Origin: Myotis daubentonii
Taxonomy: Eukaryota; Chordata; Mammalia; Chiroptera; Vespertilionidae
NCBI RefSeq assembly: GCF_963259705.1
Contig: NC_081848.1
Location: 52,289,408 to 52,353,407, forward strand
Direction of reading: 5' to 3'
Length of the DNA stretch: 64,000 nucleotides
Position 1 is the first letter of the stretch; each line of letters begins with the position of its first letter. Shown here piece after piece: positions 45,895 through 56,509 of the stretch. The position numbers and the translations under genes are program-made. Under the pieces are notes generated by a model. The model had not been told where the DNA came from. It saw only the letters and a program-made list of their open reading frames with translations, and made no database searches.

Positions 45895-45910
45895 CTTGGA
45901 TAATTCATCT

Positions 45911-46489
45911 TAACTAGCATATTATTGGGGTTAGGATTGCAGCTCTGGATGGGGTGTCAAGAGCAAGAGGGGTGAAAGTAATGTATTAGAGCATTGAAGC
46001 CATCTCTTGCCCTCTATCCTGGAAGCAGGAGTGGGTGTGCAGAGAAAGCACCAGAAAGTCAAGCAGAAGATAGGGATGGAGGCAGACACTGTTAGCAGGG
46101 GACACCTCAGAGTCCAAGGAGCAGCCATGGGAGGTTGATGTTGAGACTCAGAACCTGGGGCTGCAACCTGACTAAGTGCTACTGCAGGTGGGATTGGTTG
46201 TGGGCACGCGGTGGGCTGGGAAAGGCATGTGCAGTCAACAAGTTGTACCGTGGCTTGCAGGTGAGCACTGGGGGCAGTGTGGCAGGGAATGCGGGAGAGG
46301 ACCATGGGAAGAGAGACAAGAGTAAGCTTCAGGATCTTGGTCTAGAGAGGAAGACAGACAGACATAGCCAACAGTTATTCTATGTAACAAGTAGGAAAAG
46401 TAAAAATGGAATAAAACATTGCAGTGATTTTTAAAAGGGAAGATGAAAAAGAAGTTTACTGAAAGTTAGTATGTGCCAACAGTTGAAAA
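45911..46489. other. Unclassified sequence
   Basis: No gene or repeat recognised. The 124-codon minus frame 45931-46305 overlaps a 99-codon plus frame and is treated as chance. Confidence 0.3.
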
Positions 46490-46695
46490 GTTTGGGGTTC
46501 AAATTCTAATGGTCATTTGCAAGGGATGTGACCTAGTGTATGTCATGTAGTCCTATCTAAGCTTCAGTTGCCTCATCTATAAAATGGGTATAACACCTAC
46601 TTTACAAGATTTTGTACTGAGGAAAATGAGACATACCCAGTGTTTAGCACACAGCCTGACACAAGAACACTCACTGAATATTAGTTGCTATTACA
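46490..46695 (+). mobile_element. MIR SINE relic
   Basis: 'gggttcaaattctaatggtc', 'gcttcagttgcctcatctat', 'aaaatgggtataacacctac', 'gtttagcacacagcctgaca'. Confidence 0.8.
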
Positions 46696-46699
46696 GCTG

Positions 46700-46890
46700 C
46701 TACTATTTCAGCTCCTACTTGCCAGGCACTGTGCTAAGGGCTTTTGTCTTTACTATTGAATTTTACATACATTCTGCTAGCCAGTTATTTTTAATTCTGA
46801 CTTTTAAATAAATGAGAACACTGAATTTCTGAATGTTTAAATAACATGGGTAGTATATAGCAGATCTAGGACTCATCTCCAGGCACGTCT
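46700..46890 (-). mobile_element. MIR SINE relic
   Basis: 'ctacttgccaggcactgtgc', 'tgactttt'-type centre, 'aaataaatgagaacactgaa', 'agcagatctaggactcatct'. Back-to-back with the preceding forward MIR. Confidence 0.55.
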
Positions 46891-46982
46891 AGTTTTAGAC
46901 ACTCTACTCACTATCCTGCTTCTTTATTATTCTAAACATATATAATAGGTACCTTTGGGAACTACCTAGGTTAGTGCTTGGG

Positions 46983-47274
46983 TAATAATAATTATACCCT
47001 TAGTAGGTTTTGCTCAGTGGATAGAGCATCGGCTTACAGGCCAAAAGATCCCAGGTTTGATTCCGGTCAAGGGCACGTACCTTGGTTGTGGGCTCCTCCC
47101 TGGCCTGAGCCCTGGTTAGGGCATGCAGGAGGCAATCAATGGATGTGTTTCTCTGACATCGATGTTTCTTTCTGTCTTTCCCCCTCTCTTCCACTCTCCC
47201 TAAAGATCAATAGAAAAATATCCTCAGGTGAGGATTAACAAACAAACAAGCAAACAAAAGTAATAGTAATGATA
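46983..47274 (+). mobile_element. Ves SINE with target duplication
   Basis: Element about 46997-47260. Flanks taataataattata and taatagtaatgata resemble a diverged duplication. The head 'ggttttgctcagtggataga' and 'ggtttgattccggtcaaggg' is followed by an inserted copy-like phrase 'ccctggttagggcatgcagg' and the tail 'caggtgaggattaacaaaca'. The tail matches the subtype at 8.1 and 27.8 kb. Confidence 0.85.
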
Positions 47275-47306
47275 ACAAGAGCAATTCTAAATACATTATT
47301 ATATAA

Positions 47307-47784
47307 CTAGAGGCCCGGTGCATGAAAATTCATGCACTGGAGGGGGGTCCCTCAGCCCAGTCTGCCCACTTTCACGGTCTGGGAGCCCTCAGGGGTGGGA
47401 GGGTTAAGGCGATGCCCCATCACACCTCTGCTACTGCCACTGCCGGCAGCTCAAGCCTTGGCCGGCCCTGGTTACCTGAGCCTCGGGTGGCCCTGAGCAG
47501 CTGGGCAGCCACCAGCTGAGGCTTGCCTGTGCCCCAGGCTGGCCTGGGCAGCTGGGGAGCTTAGGGGACTGGGGGGTCTCTGGAGGCAGGCACATGGAGC
47601 AGCCAGGCCCTGCTGCCCCAGCAGGGCTGAGGTGACTGGGCGCTGCCATCTTATGGCTGTGGGTGTCGCCACCTTTGAGGGCGGGGCAACCAATTAGCAT
47701 ATTCCCTCCTTATTGGCTGTGGGCACCACCATCTTTGCAATGGCATGAGGGTCAATTAGTATATTCCCTCTTTATTAGATAGGA
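47307..47784 (-). mobile_element. Helitron (HeliBat-like)
   Basis: Begins 'ctagaggcccggtgcatg' with the hairpin 'tgcatgaaaattcatgca', preceded by A, and ends 'tttattagatagga' at 47784, followed by T. GC-rich interior with short repeats 'ggccctg.gcagctggg'. Two 'ccatctt' motifs occur at 47646 and 47729. No coding capacity. Confidence 0.9.
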
Positions 47785-47849
47785 TTATACATCATACTGA
47801 TAGCAATATTGTGTATTTATAATAATTATTATTTTTATTATTATTATAA

Positions 47850-48025
47850 TAATTACATATCAAGCACTAAAATAGGTACTTTTCATACATTCGTTCATTT
47901 AATCTGTATAATAGTCCTATGAATCAGGAACTATTAACATCTCCATTTTACAGATGAAATTCAGTGACTGCCCAGAGTTACATAACTATTAAGGGGTAGT
48001 GTTAAGTTTCAAACCGGAGAGAAGG
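47850..48025 (-). mobile_element. MIR SINE relic
   Basis: 'aagcactaaaataggtactt', 'gttcatttaatctgtataat', 'ttttacagatgaaattcagt', 'agttacataactattaaggg'. Confidence 0.7.
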
Positions 48026-48778
48026 GTGAGGTGGTGGTGCTCATTTCAGTTCCATGTATTTTGTACTACTCCAGCTTAGTTAAAGTTAGGGGAGGAGTTT
48101 TTCCATCTTTTTCTCTCATTTTTGTCTCTTTCTCACCCTTCTTTCTCTCCATTCTTCTAATTGGTGTCTCCCCCATTTTCATAATCAGGTTATAGTCACA
48201 CAAAAGAGAGCACAAATCTGGAAAAAGAGCATTTAACTCCTCTAGTAATTAAAGAAATGCAAATGCCGTTAAATTAGGCAAACATTTTTAAATGAGAAAA
48301 CTCAAGTCCCCAGGGAAGCAGGTTGTCATTTACAGTGACAGTGTCAGTTGGCACCACCCTTTTGGCAGGAGTTTGCTCTAGGTGGCAATAGCCCAAAGGG
48401 GCAGTTCTATTAACAGTCATTTACTCATTTAACACACAGTGACATGTAGGGCGCTTGGGAATTTATCATAGTGCCATGATGGAAATTGCTTTCTTCCCAT
48501 GGGAATTCCACTTAAGAAGGGATTGCATGTTGCTATTTATTCTTCCCCAACCAGCTGTCAGTTGGCTCTGATCCCCCTGGGGCCAGCTGGGAGAGAGCAG
48601 CTCTGCTCAGGCACCCAGCATCCCCCCAGCCCCCAGGACACTGTGTCTGGGGGCTCAGGAGGAGCCACACGCTTGTTTGTCCACAAGGATGCTACTTAGG
48701 GGAAAAGTATAGTCCCTTCCTGATGTGGGCAGACAGCATGAAGAAACTCCAGTTTCCTCATTTTTTAAAATATATATA
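48026..48778. other. Unclassified sequence
   Basis: No gene or repeat recognised. Confidence 0.3.
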
Positions 48779-49596
48779 TTAGAGGCCCGGTGCACAAAAC
48801 TTTGTGCACCCAAGGGGAGGAGGGTCCCTCAGCCCGGCCTGTGCCCTCTCGCAGTCTGGGACCCCTCGGGAGATAACGACCTGCTGGCTTAGGCCTGCTC
48901 CCGGGTGGCAGAGGGCAGGCACAATCCCTAGGTGCAGCCCCTGGTCGGGCTCAGAGCAGGGCTGATTGGGGAGTTGGGGCACCGCCCCCTGTCATGCACA
49001 GAGCAGGGCGGGTCGGGATGTTGCGATGCCACCCTCAGTCACGCTCAGGGTAGGGCCAATTGGGGGGTTGGGGCACTGCCCCCTGTCACACTCAAGGCAG
49101 GGTCGATGGGGAGGTTGCAGCGCCACCCCCTGTCACGCACAGAGCAGGGTTGATCAGGGGGTTGGGGAGCTCCCCCCTGTCACACACAGAGCAGGGCCCA
49201 TCAGGGGGTTGGGGAGCTCCCCCGTGTCACGCACAGAGCAGGGCCGATCAGGGGGTTGAGGAGCTCCCCCCATCACTCACAGAGTAGGGCCGATAGGGGA
49301 GTTGGGGCACCGCCCTCTGTCACACACAGAGCAGGGCGGATCAAGGGGTTGGGGCGCCACACCCTGTCACACTCAGGGCAAGGCCAATGGGGAGGTTATG
49401 GCTCTACCTTGTCACAGACAGAGCAGGGCCCATGGGGGGGGGGGGGTTGGGGTGCCGCACCCTGTCACACACAGAGCCACAGGGCGATCAGGGGGTTTGG
49501 GCGCTTCCCCCTGTCAAGCTGATCCTGGTGCCGGGAGGCCTCGTGGCTCCGCTGATCCCAATACTGGGAGGCATATTACCCTTTTACTATATAGGA
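48779..49596 (-). mobile_element. Helitron with 47-bp minisatellite, unit 1 of a composite
   Basis: Starts 'ttagaggcccggtgcaca' (CTAG altered to TTAG, preceded by A) with hairpin tgcacaaaactttgtgca. Ends 'cttttactatatagga' at 49596. Its interior is dominated by the minisatellite. Same family as the unit at 21040-21511, sharing 'cccagcctgtgccctct'-like and 'acccctcggg'-like text after the hairpin. Confidence 0.82.
48953..49520. repeat. 47-bp tandem repeat (minisatellite), about 12 copies
   Basis: Each unit has 'cacagagcagggc' then 'gatcagggggttgggg' and 'cccctgtcac'. 'cagagcaggg' recurs at 48953, 49000 and 49046 (as cagggtaggg), giving a 47-bp period. Because 47 is not a multiple of 3, staggered open frames of 70-130 codons arise on the plus strand; none is a gene. 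A G run near 49434-49446 lies inside. Confidence 0.9.
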
Positions 49597-50246
49597 TAGA
49601 GGCCTGGTGCATGGGTGGGGGCCGGCTGGTTTGCCCTGAAAGGTGTCCTGGATCAGGGTGGTGGTCCCGCTTGGGTGCCTGGCCAGCCTGGGTGAGGGGC
49701 TGATGGCTGTTTGCAGCTGGTCACACACCCTTCAGGGTGGGGGTCCCCACTGGGGTGCCTGGCCAGTCTGAGTGAGGGGCTGAGGGCTGTTTTCAGGCTG
49801 GTGGGTGACTGAAGCTCCCAACCGCTCCTTTTTTTCTTTTTTTTTTCTTTTTTATTCTGGGCCAGCTTTAGCTCTGAGGCTTTGCTCCAGCTCTGAGGCC
49901 TCGGCTGCTGAAAGCAGGTATCTGGTTTTTATGGGTTCTATAATCAAAACACTGTTTCAACTCCAGCTCTGAGATCCTGACTGGCTGAAAGCAGGTTTCT
50001 GGGGTTTTGTTTAGCTTCTATATTTGTAACAATGTTTCAAACTGCAAGCTCAGAGGCTGGCAGCGGCAGGCGGGGAACATTGGCTTCCTCTGTCACTGAA
50101 GCAAGCAAGCCTCATGTTAGTTTCAAGCTGCCTGGCTGCCGGCCACCATCTTGGCTGGAAGTTAATTTGCATATCTTGCTGATTAGCCAATGGGAAGGGT
50201 AGCGGAGGTATGGCTAATTACCATGTTTCTCTTTTATTAGATAGGA
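49597..50246 (-). mobile_element. Helitron, unit 2 of a composite
   Basis: Starts 'tagaggcctggtgcatgg', a Helitron 3' end abutting unit 1, and ends 'cttttattagatagga' at 50246, followed by T. It is the homologue of 21512-22097: both carry 'ggctggtttgccctga', 'gggtgcctggccag' repeats, 'ttttttattctggg' and 'ccatcttgg' (50146) in the same order. This copy also has a duplicated block with 'ctgaaagcagg' (49907, 49986). Confidence 0.82.
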
Positions 50247-50719
50247 TATATATATTAAGAAAACTAACGAATTTGTTTATTTAGTGAGAAACTGATGAGC
50301 CCATGACAGCCTGCTTATATACAGTTAGGTAGAGTAAAAAGGGAAAAAAAAAGAATATTGACATCACAGTGATGAATTTTCACAAAAGGTGACAGATTTG
50401 CACGAAGAGCAATGGGATATCAATAAGCAATATCTATAAGCAAGTTTGGATCCAATTAGGTTTTCTAAGCTCTAGAATATTTAAAGCCTCAGACTTGAAG
50501 TTGTAAATCTAGACATGACAACTGTAAGCACACCACTCAGTCGTGTAAAACATCTCAGTAAGTGGATACATATTTTTTTCCTGATATTATTTTCCTCCAA
50601 CATTTAGAATGTAACGTTCCAGTAGTTATCACACATGGGATTAAAACCCCAACCAGGAAAGTATCATTCTTTCTATAAAGTGTTCCTTTGAAAAAGAAAA
50701 AATTGAGCTATATTTTTTA
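50247..50719. other. Unclassified sequence
   Basis: AT-rich, nothing recognised. Confidence 0.3.
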
Positions 50720-50890
50720 AAGATTATATTTTTCAACTTTACTGAGGTATAATCAACATAACATTGTGTACATGTAAGGGGTTCAACGTGTCGATTTGAT
50801 ATACTTATATATTACAAAGTGATGACCACTGGCTTCCTTGTTAATGGACCTCGTAGCTCTTTGTGGTTGAACATCTTGATTTTGTCATAA
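50720..50890 (-). mobile_element. Old L1M 3' UTR fragment
   Basis: 'tttactgaggtataatcaac', 'gtacatgtaaggggttcaac', 'gtcgatttgatatacttata' are antisense L1 3' UTR. Confidence 0.6.
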
Positions 50891-51300
50891 TGATTCTGTG
50901 GATGAAAAGGGGCCACATACTAAACCTGACAAGCCCAGGGGAGGCCTGCATGGTGGGCCTTACAAACTCAGAGACCTAAAGTAACCACACAAGATGGCCT
51001 GAAATGAAAACGTCCTAATTAAAATTGAGTCATGGCAAGTAGTCACGTCCTAGGCCTGTATCTTCCTTGACAAAGGTCAATCTTTGCCTCAACAGAGCCT
51101 GTCTGTTGTCTTTTTGGATCTAAGATAACAGATAACATATGTTTAGAATGTCAGAGTAATCCCCCCTTTCCAGACACCTCAGGCACAATCTCCCACCAGA
51201 GCAGGTGTTCTCCCCAGACCACCGTTATACGCTGTAAGTAATTGTTAACTATTTTGACCCACCTATGTAAAAGGCATATTTCTCTTCATTTTACTTTTTG
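50891..51300. other. Unclassified, possibly LTR-derived
   Basis: 'gatggcctgaaatgaaaacg' and later text have a retroviral LTR-like character, and the stretch adjoins the inverted LTR arm at 51301. Boundaries not found. Confidence 0.3.
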
Positions 51301-51848
51301 TAATGTCAACGTAGGAAACACTCAAACCCGTGAAGAATTTTTATGAGTTTATTGGAGCCAAACTGTCAACAATTGCCAGGAAGCAGAATCTCAACAGATG
51401 GAAATAATGCTCTGGAGAATGGCAGTTTTGCACCTTGTTTTATACATTACAATAAAGAAAAAGGAGACGTAAGTGGGTTATATGAAATCCATTGATGATA
51501 GGTTAGGGAGGTGGAAAAAAGTAAAACAGGGAAACCTCTAGACCTGGATAAAAAGTAAAACGATAAACACATACTAGTACTTCTTTTACTTAGGTAGATG
51601 CAATATTTCGTCCAAAATCCAATCTCAGAGATATCTCCACTTTGCTTTCTCCTGCCTCCCTAACCTACCAATAAATTTCATGTAACCTCTTTTGATTCAA
51701 ATGTATAAAATAAGAAGCAAAACTGCCATTCTCAGGTGCTTTTCCTCACTCTGCTGAGATTTTGCTTCCTGGTAATTGCCATCCTTTTGGCGCAAATAAA
51801 CTCATAAAAATTCTTACAGATTTAGACTTTTTTTACGTCAACAATTCA
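51301..51848. repeat. Inverted pair of LTR ends (foldback)
   Basis: Left arm 51301-51515 is, in reverse, a diverged copy of right arm 51654-51848. Anchors: gaagaatttttatgagttt (51332) against aaactcataaaaattctt (51798); 'ggttagggaggtgg' (51501) against 'cctccctaacctacc' (51655); 'gcagttttgcacct' (51422) against 'aagcaaaactgccattctc' (51716). Each arm carries an AATAAA signal, so they look like two 3' portions of one LTR family in opposite orientation around a 138-bp spacer. Retroviral origin is inferred. Confidence 0.7.
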
Positions 51849-52589
51849 TATCTCTTCATCTCTTCTTGCCGACCTGTTGCCCCATTGCTCCTGCCTCCAG
51901 GTTTCTCCTTAATGTCCTTCTCCATTCTCAGGGTTGATCTGAAAGGAGGGGCCACAGCACTCTGTCAACCATTTAATTCCAAAGACTCTTCCTCACCCCA
52001 GCTGGATCCCACCTCCTTCCCAGCAGCTGGAGGTCCTAGGCAAATGAATCTGTGGTCATGACCTTTCCCAATAGCCTCCCTGGGTCTGGTCATCTCCACT
52101 CTTGGTGCCTTCCGGGTCCTGGGCAGCACAGTTTTAAATCTGAGGACTGTTAGCTCTGACTGGTGCCAGGGCAGGGAGCACGTAGGGGGTCAGGGAGCAT
52201 GGGCACTAAGTATTCTCCCGCACCCTCCATTGCCTGCTATTGATTCTTCCCTGCCCTCACTCTTCCACTGCCCCATAAAGCAGCCACAGTAGTAAAGCTG
52301 TCAGGACACTTTCGAAAAGAAAGATGTGCGGAATGGAAATGCTGTTAGTGCTTCTTAACAAAGAGGGGAGGGGTGGCTCTGTGGGAGCCGTGGGCGCTGG
52401 TGTGGGTTCTGAGTGGAGGATGGGTTCGGAGTGAGATCCACACCATCACGGGTGTGGCTGCTGATCTTCCCAGAGATGAGAGGAGCACCGTGGGCTAATT
52501 CTTCTCAGCAAGAGCACAGCTCCTATTGGAGCTGCTGTGCCGCTTCCATGTCCCAAGGCGAGGCTGAGCACTTACTGGGCAGGGTATCC
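51849..52589. other. Unclassified sequence
   Basis: No gene or repeat recognised; the 99-codon frame at 51762-52061 starts in the LTR arm and has no domain. Confidence 0.3.
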
Positions 52590-53470
52590 CACAAATCAAC
52601 GTAACTCACAGTTTCTGTCCCTCCTTGGATAGCATCCTGCAATATTGTGACTTACAATAAATATATAACTGGTCACTCAGATGACCAAAATACACTTCTT
52701 ATATGCAGGGTGGGGCGAAGGTAGGTTTGCAGTTGTTTGTATGGAAAATAATACAATAATTAAGTAAATAATAATACAAGAATAAACTCTATGTCTCGCA
52801 TACTCACAACTGTAAACCTACTTTTGCCCCACACTGCATATGCATATTTGGGTCTTTGGCCACATGGCCTGGCTCACAGCTCCCCAAACCCCTGGAATTC
52901 CCCAAGTATTGGGAGTGGTAAAGGTGTATTGTTATGTTAAGGGAGTGACTTTGGAAAGCACCTAAAGATGGGGACTGGTTGTCGGTGGAACCAGCCCTGT
53001 GATTAGAGGCTTTGAACTTTCACCACTGACCTCCAGGAAGGAGAGAGGTGCTGGGGATTGAGTTGAGCTGCCAATGGTCAATAATTTAATCAGTCATGCT
53101 TATGTAATAAAGCCTTCATAACACCCCAAGAGGACTGGGTTCAGAGAGCTTCTGGGTTGCTGAACACAGGGAGGTGCTGGGAGTGCCCTGTCTGGGGAGC
53201 ATGGAAGCGCCACACCCCTCCCCACATGCCTTGGAGAGCCAGCACATCCCACAAAGACTCTCATGGAAGATAACCCAGAGCAGATAGCGCTTGCTGACCC
53301 AGGAACTTGGATAGAACTTCCAGGAAGCGGAGAAGGGGGGGCAACTAAAATTTAAATTTGAATTTCTACCATCCAGCATGAATGGGGTGGGGGGGCTTTC
53401 AATAGAAATTGCACTGGCTTCAGCCAAACTGAGTTTTGTAACTGAGGTTTGTATCCATTGAACCATAGTC
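52590..53470 (+). mobile_element. Old LTR interrupted by a MITE
   Basis: 'cacatggcctggctcacagc', 'aacccctggaattccccaag', 'gattgagttgagctgccaat', 'tcatgcttatgtaataaagc', 'ggttcagagagcttctgggt' and 'aacacagggaggtgctggga' follow the order of a common mammalian endogenous retrovirus LTR; family uncertain. The upstream limit is approximate. The 116-codon minus frame inside is not coding. Confidence 0.55.
52702..52840. mobile_element. Mariner-type MITE with TA target duplication
   Basis: Element 52704-52838 (135 bp). Inverted ends tgcagggtggggcgaaggta and the reverse of tacttttgccccacactgca run for about 33 bp with few mismatches. TA lies on both sides (52702-52703, 52839-52840). The AT-rich centre has 'caataattaagtaaataata'. 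Too short to encode a transposase. Confidence 0.88.
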
Positions 53471-53484
53471 TCCTTCTGGGACTC

Positions 53485-53805
53485 AGTGAGAAGTGAAAGA
53501 TAGGTGTCCAGGAGGAAGGGACAGGTAGATCATGACAGGAGTGGCCCCAGGGAATCGCTTCCCTGCCTCCCCCCTCGTTTTACACCCTCCCCACTGCCTC
53601 TGCAGGACTTGCTTACACCAAGAGGCCTTAACAAACATGAGGCCAGCAGAGGCGTGAGCTTGCACGTTGGCACTTGTCCTCTCTCCTGCTGCTTTTGGAA
53701 TCAAGTGAAGAAGCCCAGGAGGGCCTTCTGGAGACACGTGGCCCAGCCCACAGCCAGCACCACGTGAGTGAAGCCATTTCAGACCATCGGTCACAGAGTG
53801 TTGCC
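53485..53805 (+). mobile_element. MaLR-type LTR fragment (MLT1-like)
   Basis: 'tctcctgctgcttttggaat', 'caagtgaagaagcccaggag', 'ggagacacgtggcccagccc' and 'cacgtgagtgaagccatttc' follow the MLT1 order. The 126-codon minus frame over it is chance. Confidence 0.55.
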
Positions 53806-54962
53806 GCCAGATGACTTTAGCTGCACGAGTCATCTTTACTAATTTGCTTTTCCATAGGAGCATGAGTAATTGAAATGGTTGTTGTTGCAGACGGCCATAT
53901 TATGCAGTGGTTTGTTATACACACAGCAAAAGATCAGCGACATAGGGGAAAATATCTCTGAGGCATGGGAAACGGAGCTCCCATCAGGAGAGCTCAATAC
54001 AAATGAATTAGCCAATGACCTGACAGAACTATGCATTTTGATCTAGGAACCTCTATTTCGTTTGACCCTGTGAAGTGAGATTTATTAGAGGTAACTCAGG
54101 CCAAAAAATTGTGTTAAAGCTCTTGATTTTTCACCGAGTCTAATTGGTGTTTTAGTAATGTGCCCGAACTCTGATAGTACACTGTAGCACTTGCTATGAG
54201 GGTGGGACCCAACATGCATAATAGTTAAGTCTCCTTCCTTTCTTTAAGATCCAGTCCCAAACCTGTAGCCTACCTACCACAGACCCCTTCTTCTCCCAGA
54301 ACAAACAGAAGAGTTGAAGGGAAGAAAAGGGAAGGGAGAGAGCCTTTGTACCACCCCTGGGTGAGAGTTGAAAATCACCATGGAGCTCAGTGGTCTCATA
54401 TGAGACAAAAGCATTCAATTCCCCTCTGTTTGGACAGCTGAGACTGGCCCCTTCTCTCTCCGGCATGCATGCCAGGAGACCCAGGCTGAATCCTAATTCC
54501 AGGCAGTTACAGCGGGCTTCTCAGGGAAGATTTTCAACAGTAAAGAGGTGAACACTCTCTAATGACCCAATATTGTCTTCCCGGAATACAGAAAATTTGT
54601 GGTTCTATTTGCTATCACTCCTGATTTTTTACCCCATCCTACTCAGACAGCAGAATAATATAAAAGCTGAGTATGTGCTGAGGAGAGGAAGGAAAAGACT
54701 TTAAAGAAGTTATTTGATTCACTGAACAATTTCTTTATATATCTCATTGGTCAGAATGTGTCAGGTGGTCCACTAGTGTCTTGAAATATAGCAGGGAATA
54801 TAGTTTTTTAGCTGGGCACATTGCTCTCCTCCCTCAAGAAGACCAGAGATTTATTAGTAAAGAAGGAGAGCGTGGGTACTGATTACACACATAGCAGTTT
54901 CTCTAACAACAGATTTTCCAAGAAACAGCTTATAAGCATGTGTAATTTTTTTTTTTTTAAAG
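53806..54962. other. Unclassified sequence
   Basis: No gene or repeat recognised. Confidence 0.3.
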
Positions 54963-55188
54963 AGAGTTGCTCATGCCTAACTGGTTTGGCTCAGTGGATA
55001 GAGCGTCGGCCTGCGGACTGAAAGGTCCCAGGTTTGATTCCAGTCAAGGGCATGTACCTTAGTTGTAGGCACATCCCCATTAGGAGGTGTGCAGGAGGCA
55101 GCTGATCGATGTTTCTAGCTCTCTATCCCTGTCCCCTCTTCTCTGTAAAAAATCAATAAAATATATTTTTTTTAAAAAGAGTTGCTCA
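54963..55188 (+). mobile_element. Ves SINE with perfect 11-bp target duplication
   Basis: Element 54974-55177; agagttgctca at 54963-54973 and 55178-55188. Near-consensus head 'ggtttggctcagtggataga' and 'gcgtcggcctgcggactgaa'; tail 'aaatcaataaaatatatttt'. Closely related to the copy at 20727. Confidence 0.95.
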
Positions 55189-55679
55189 CTAGGAATGTCC
55201 ACGAATTTTCAAAGAAACTTTCCAGCAGGTAAACTTACTTTTCTTTAATGAAAATGTTATTAGGCTGTCAGAAAAAGAAAATATGGAAGATGTAGTAAAC
55301 GCATTTATCATCAGCAAGGCACTTAACAAAGCCACTTGTAATGTCCTTATAGATAAGATGGAGAAATGTAGACAACATGACAGCAGAGTAAGGTAAATTT
55401 ATCAATGGTTAAAGGACTCAAAAGACTGTTGATGAATAGTTCATGTCAGCTCTATACGCAAAAAGTATTAGTATTATATTGTATTATTTTAATTAATGTC
55501 AGACATGAACAATAACAATATTTATAACTGACAGGAAATTCAGTCCTTGTCCCAATCACGCTCCACTTCGGTTTCTGGGATGAGTATCTAGCAGACCTTG
55601 AAGATGATATAAATCTGGAATGACAGATTCAAACTCCAAAATTATCTAGATGGGCTGGAACGGTGAAGCAAATAATATT
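55189..55679. other. Unclassified sequence
   Basis: AT-rich, nothing recognised. Confidence 0.3.
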
Positions 55680-55885
55680 AACTATCGTCTATTGAACATC
55701 CACTACATGCCAGATGGTATGCTCAAGGCTTCCCATGCATAATCCCTTGCCCTCTAAATAGCTCTGCATTGTAGGTCTTCTTATCATCCTCATTTTACAG
55801 ATAAAAAAAAACAACAACCAAGATTCCAAGAAGTTGAGTCACTTGCCTAATGTCACAGGGCTGGAACTGAAATAACTAGATCATA
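55680..55885 (-). mobile_element. MIR SINE relic
   Basis: 'catccactacatgccagatg', 'aggtcttcttatcatcctca', 'ttttacagataaaaaaaaac', 'tgtcacagggctggaactga'. Confidence 0.75.
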
Positions 55886-56509
55886 CCCAGTTCTCTTTAT
55901 CTTCAAAATCTTTTCTATTCCCCTCATGCCATTCTGATTTTCCATGCTAATAAAGCTAAATAAGCCCTGTATTTCAGGACCAAGCCTAAGATGTGGAAAA
56001 AATAGGTTGGGGGAGGGAGCAAGTAAGGAAAGGACTTGATGATTTTGGCAGAAAGGTCAATGGAGATGATCCCAACTTATTTTGAAATGCACTAAACAAA
56101 AAAGAAGGACTAATGGAACGGTAGAGAGGTAGGTAGATTTGTGATAAAGAAAGGTTAGTAAAATGTTCTTTGTGAAGTCAGGGTAGGGGATATTTGGGTG
56201 CTAATTGTAAAATTCTTTCAACTTTTCTGTTTGAAAATGTTCATAATAAAATTAGGAAAGAAGTCAATGTCAATTGACAGCATGGTGTGGCCATGTTCAT
56301 ATAGGGATTCTCTCTTCTGGGATAACACCGCCATACCTTAAATTCTGTTTTGAGTCCTAGGTGCCATCTTTTTTTCAGGGTTGATGACAAGGTGCAACAT
56401 GCCATTGGGAGAGAGAACAGAAAGATGAGGGATCCAGAGACCATGTCTAAGTTAGAAAAGAGAAGAAAATAGAGCAACATGGTCATTCTCAGCCAGTACT
56501 TAAAGGGCT
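55886..56509. other. Unclassified sequence
   Basis: No gene or repeat recognised. Confidence 0.3.

Larger units (their letters stand above)
43970..45910 (-). mobile_element. Young half-LINE-1 (HAL1-like) with perfect 16-bp target duplication
   Basis: The element proper is 43986-45894 (1,909 bp). cttggataattcatct flanks it exactly at 43970-43985 and 45895-45910. In minus orientation it has a 5' UTR of about 700 bp that is CpG-rich, an intact ORF1 (45197-44349), about 345 bp of 3' sequence with G runs and an AATAAA, and a poly-A tail (T run ending at 44004). ORF2 is entirely absent. This structure defines half-LINEs (HAL1), which need L1 ORF2 protein in trans; an L1 with a precise internal deletion is the alternative. 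The perfect duplication, retained tail and open ORF1 indicate a recent insertion. Confidence 0.88.

Noticed and set aside
48953..49520. CRISPR-like array
   Set aside because: Units abut with no unique spacers; it is a minisatellite in a eukaryotic Helitron.
49060..49703. Plus frames of 70-133 codons with repeated peptides
   Set aside because: They are read from a 47-bp non-coding minisatellite; every frame is open by repetition.
53116..53863. Two minus frames of 116 and 126 codons
   Set aside because: Both lie antisense to recognisable LTR sequence.
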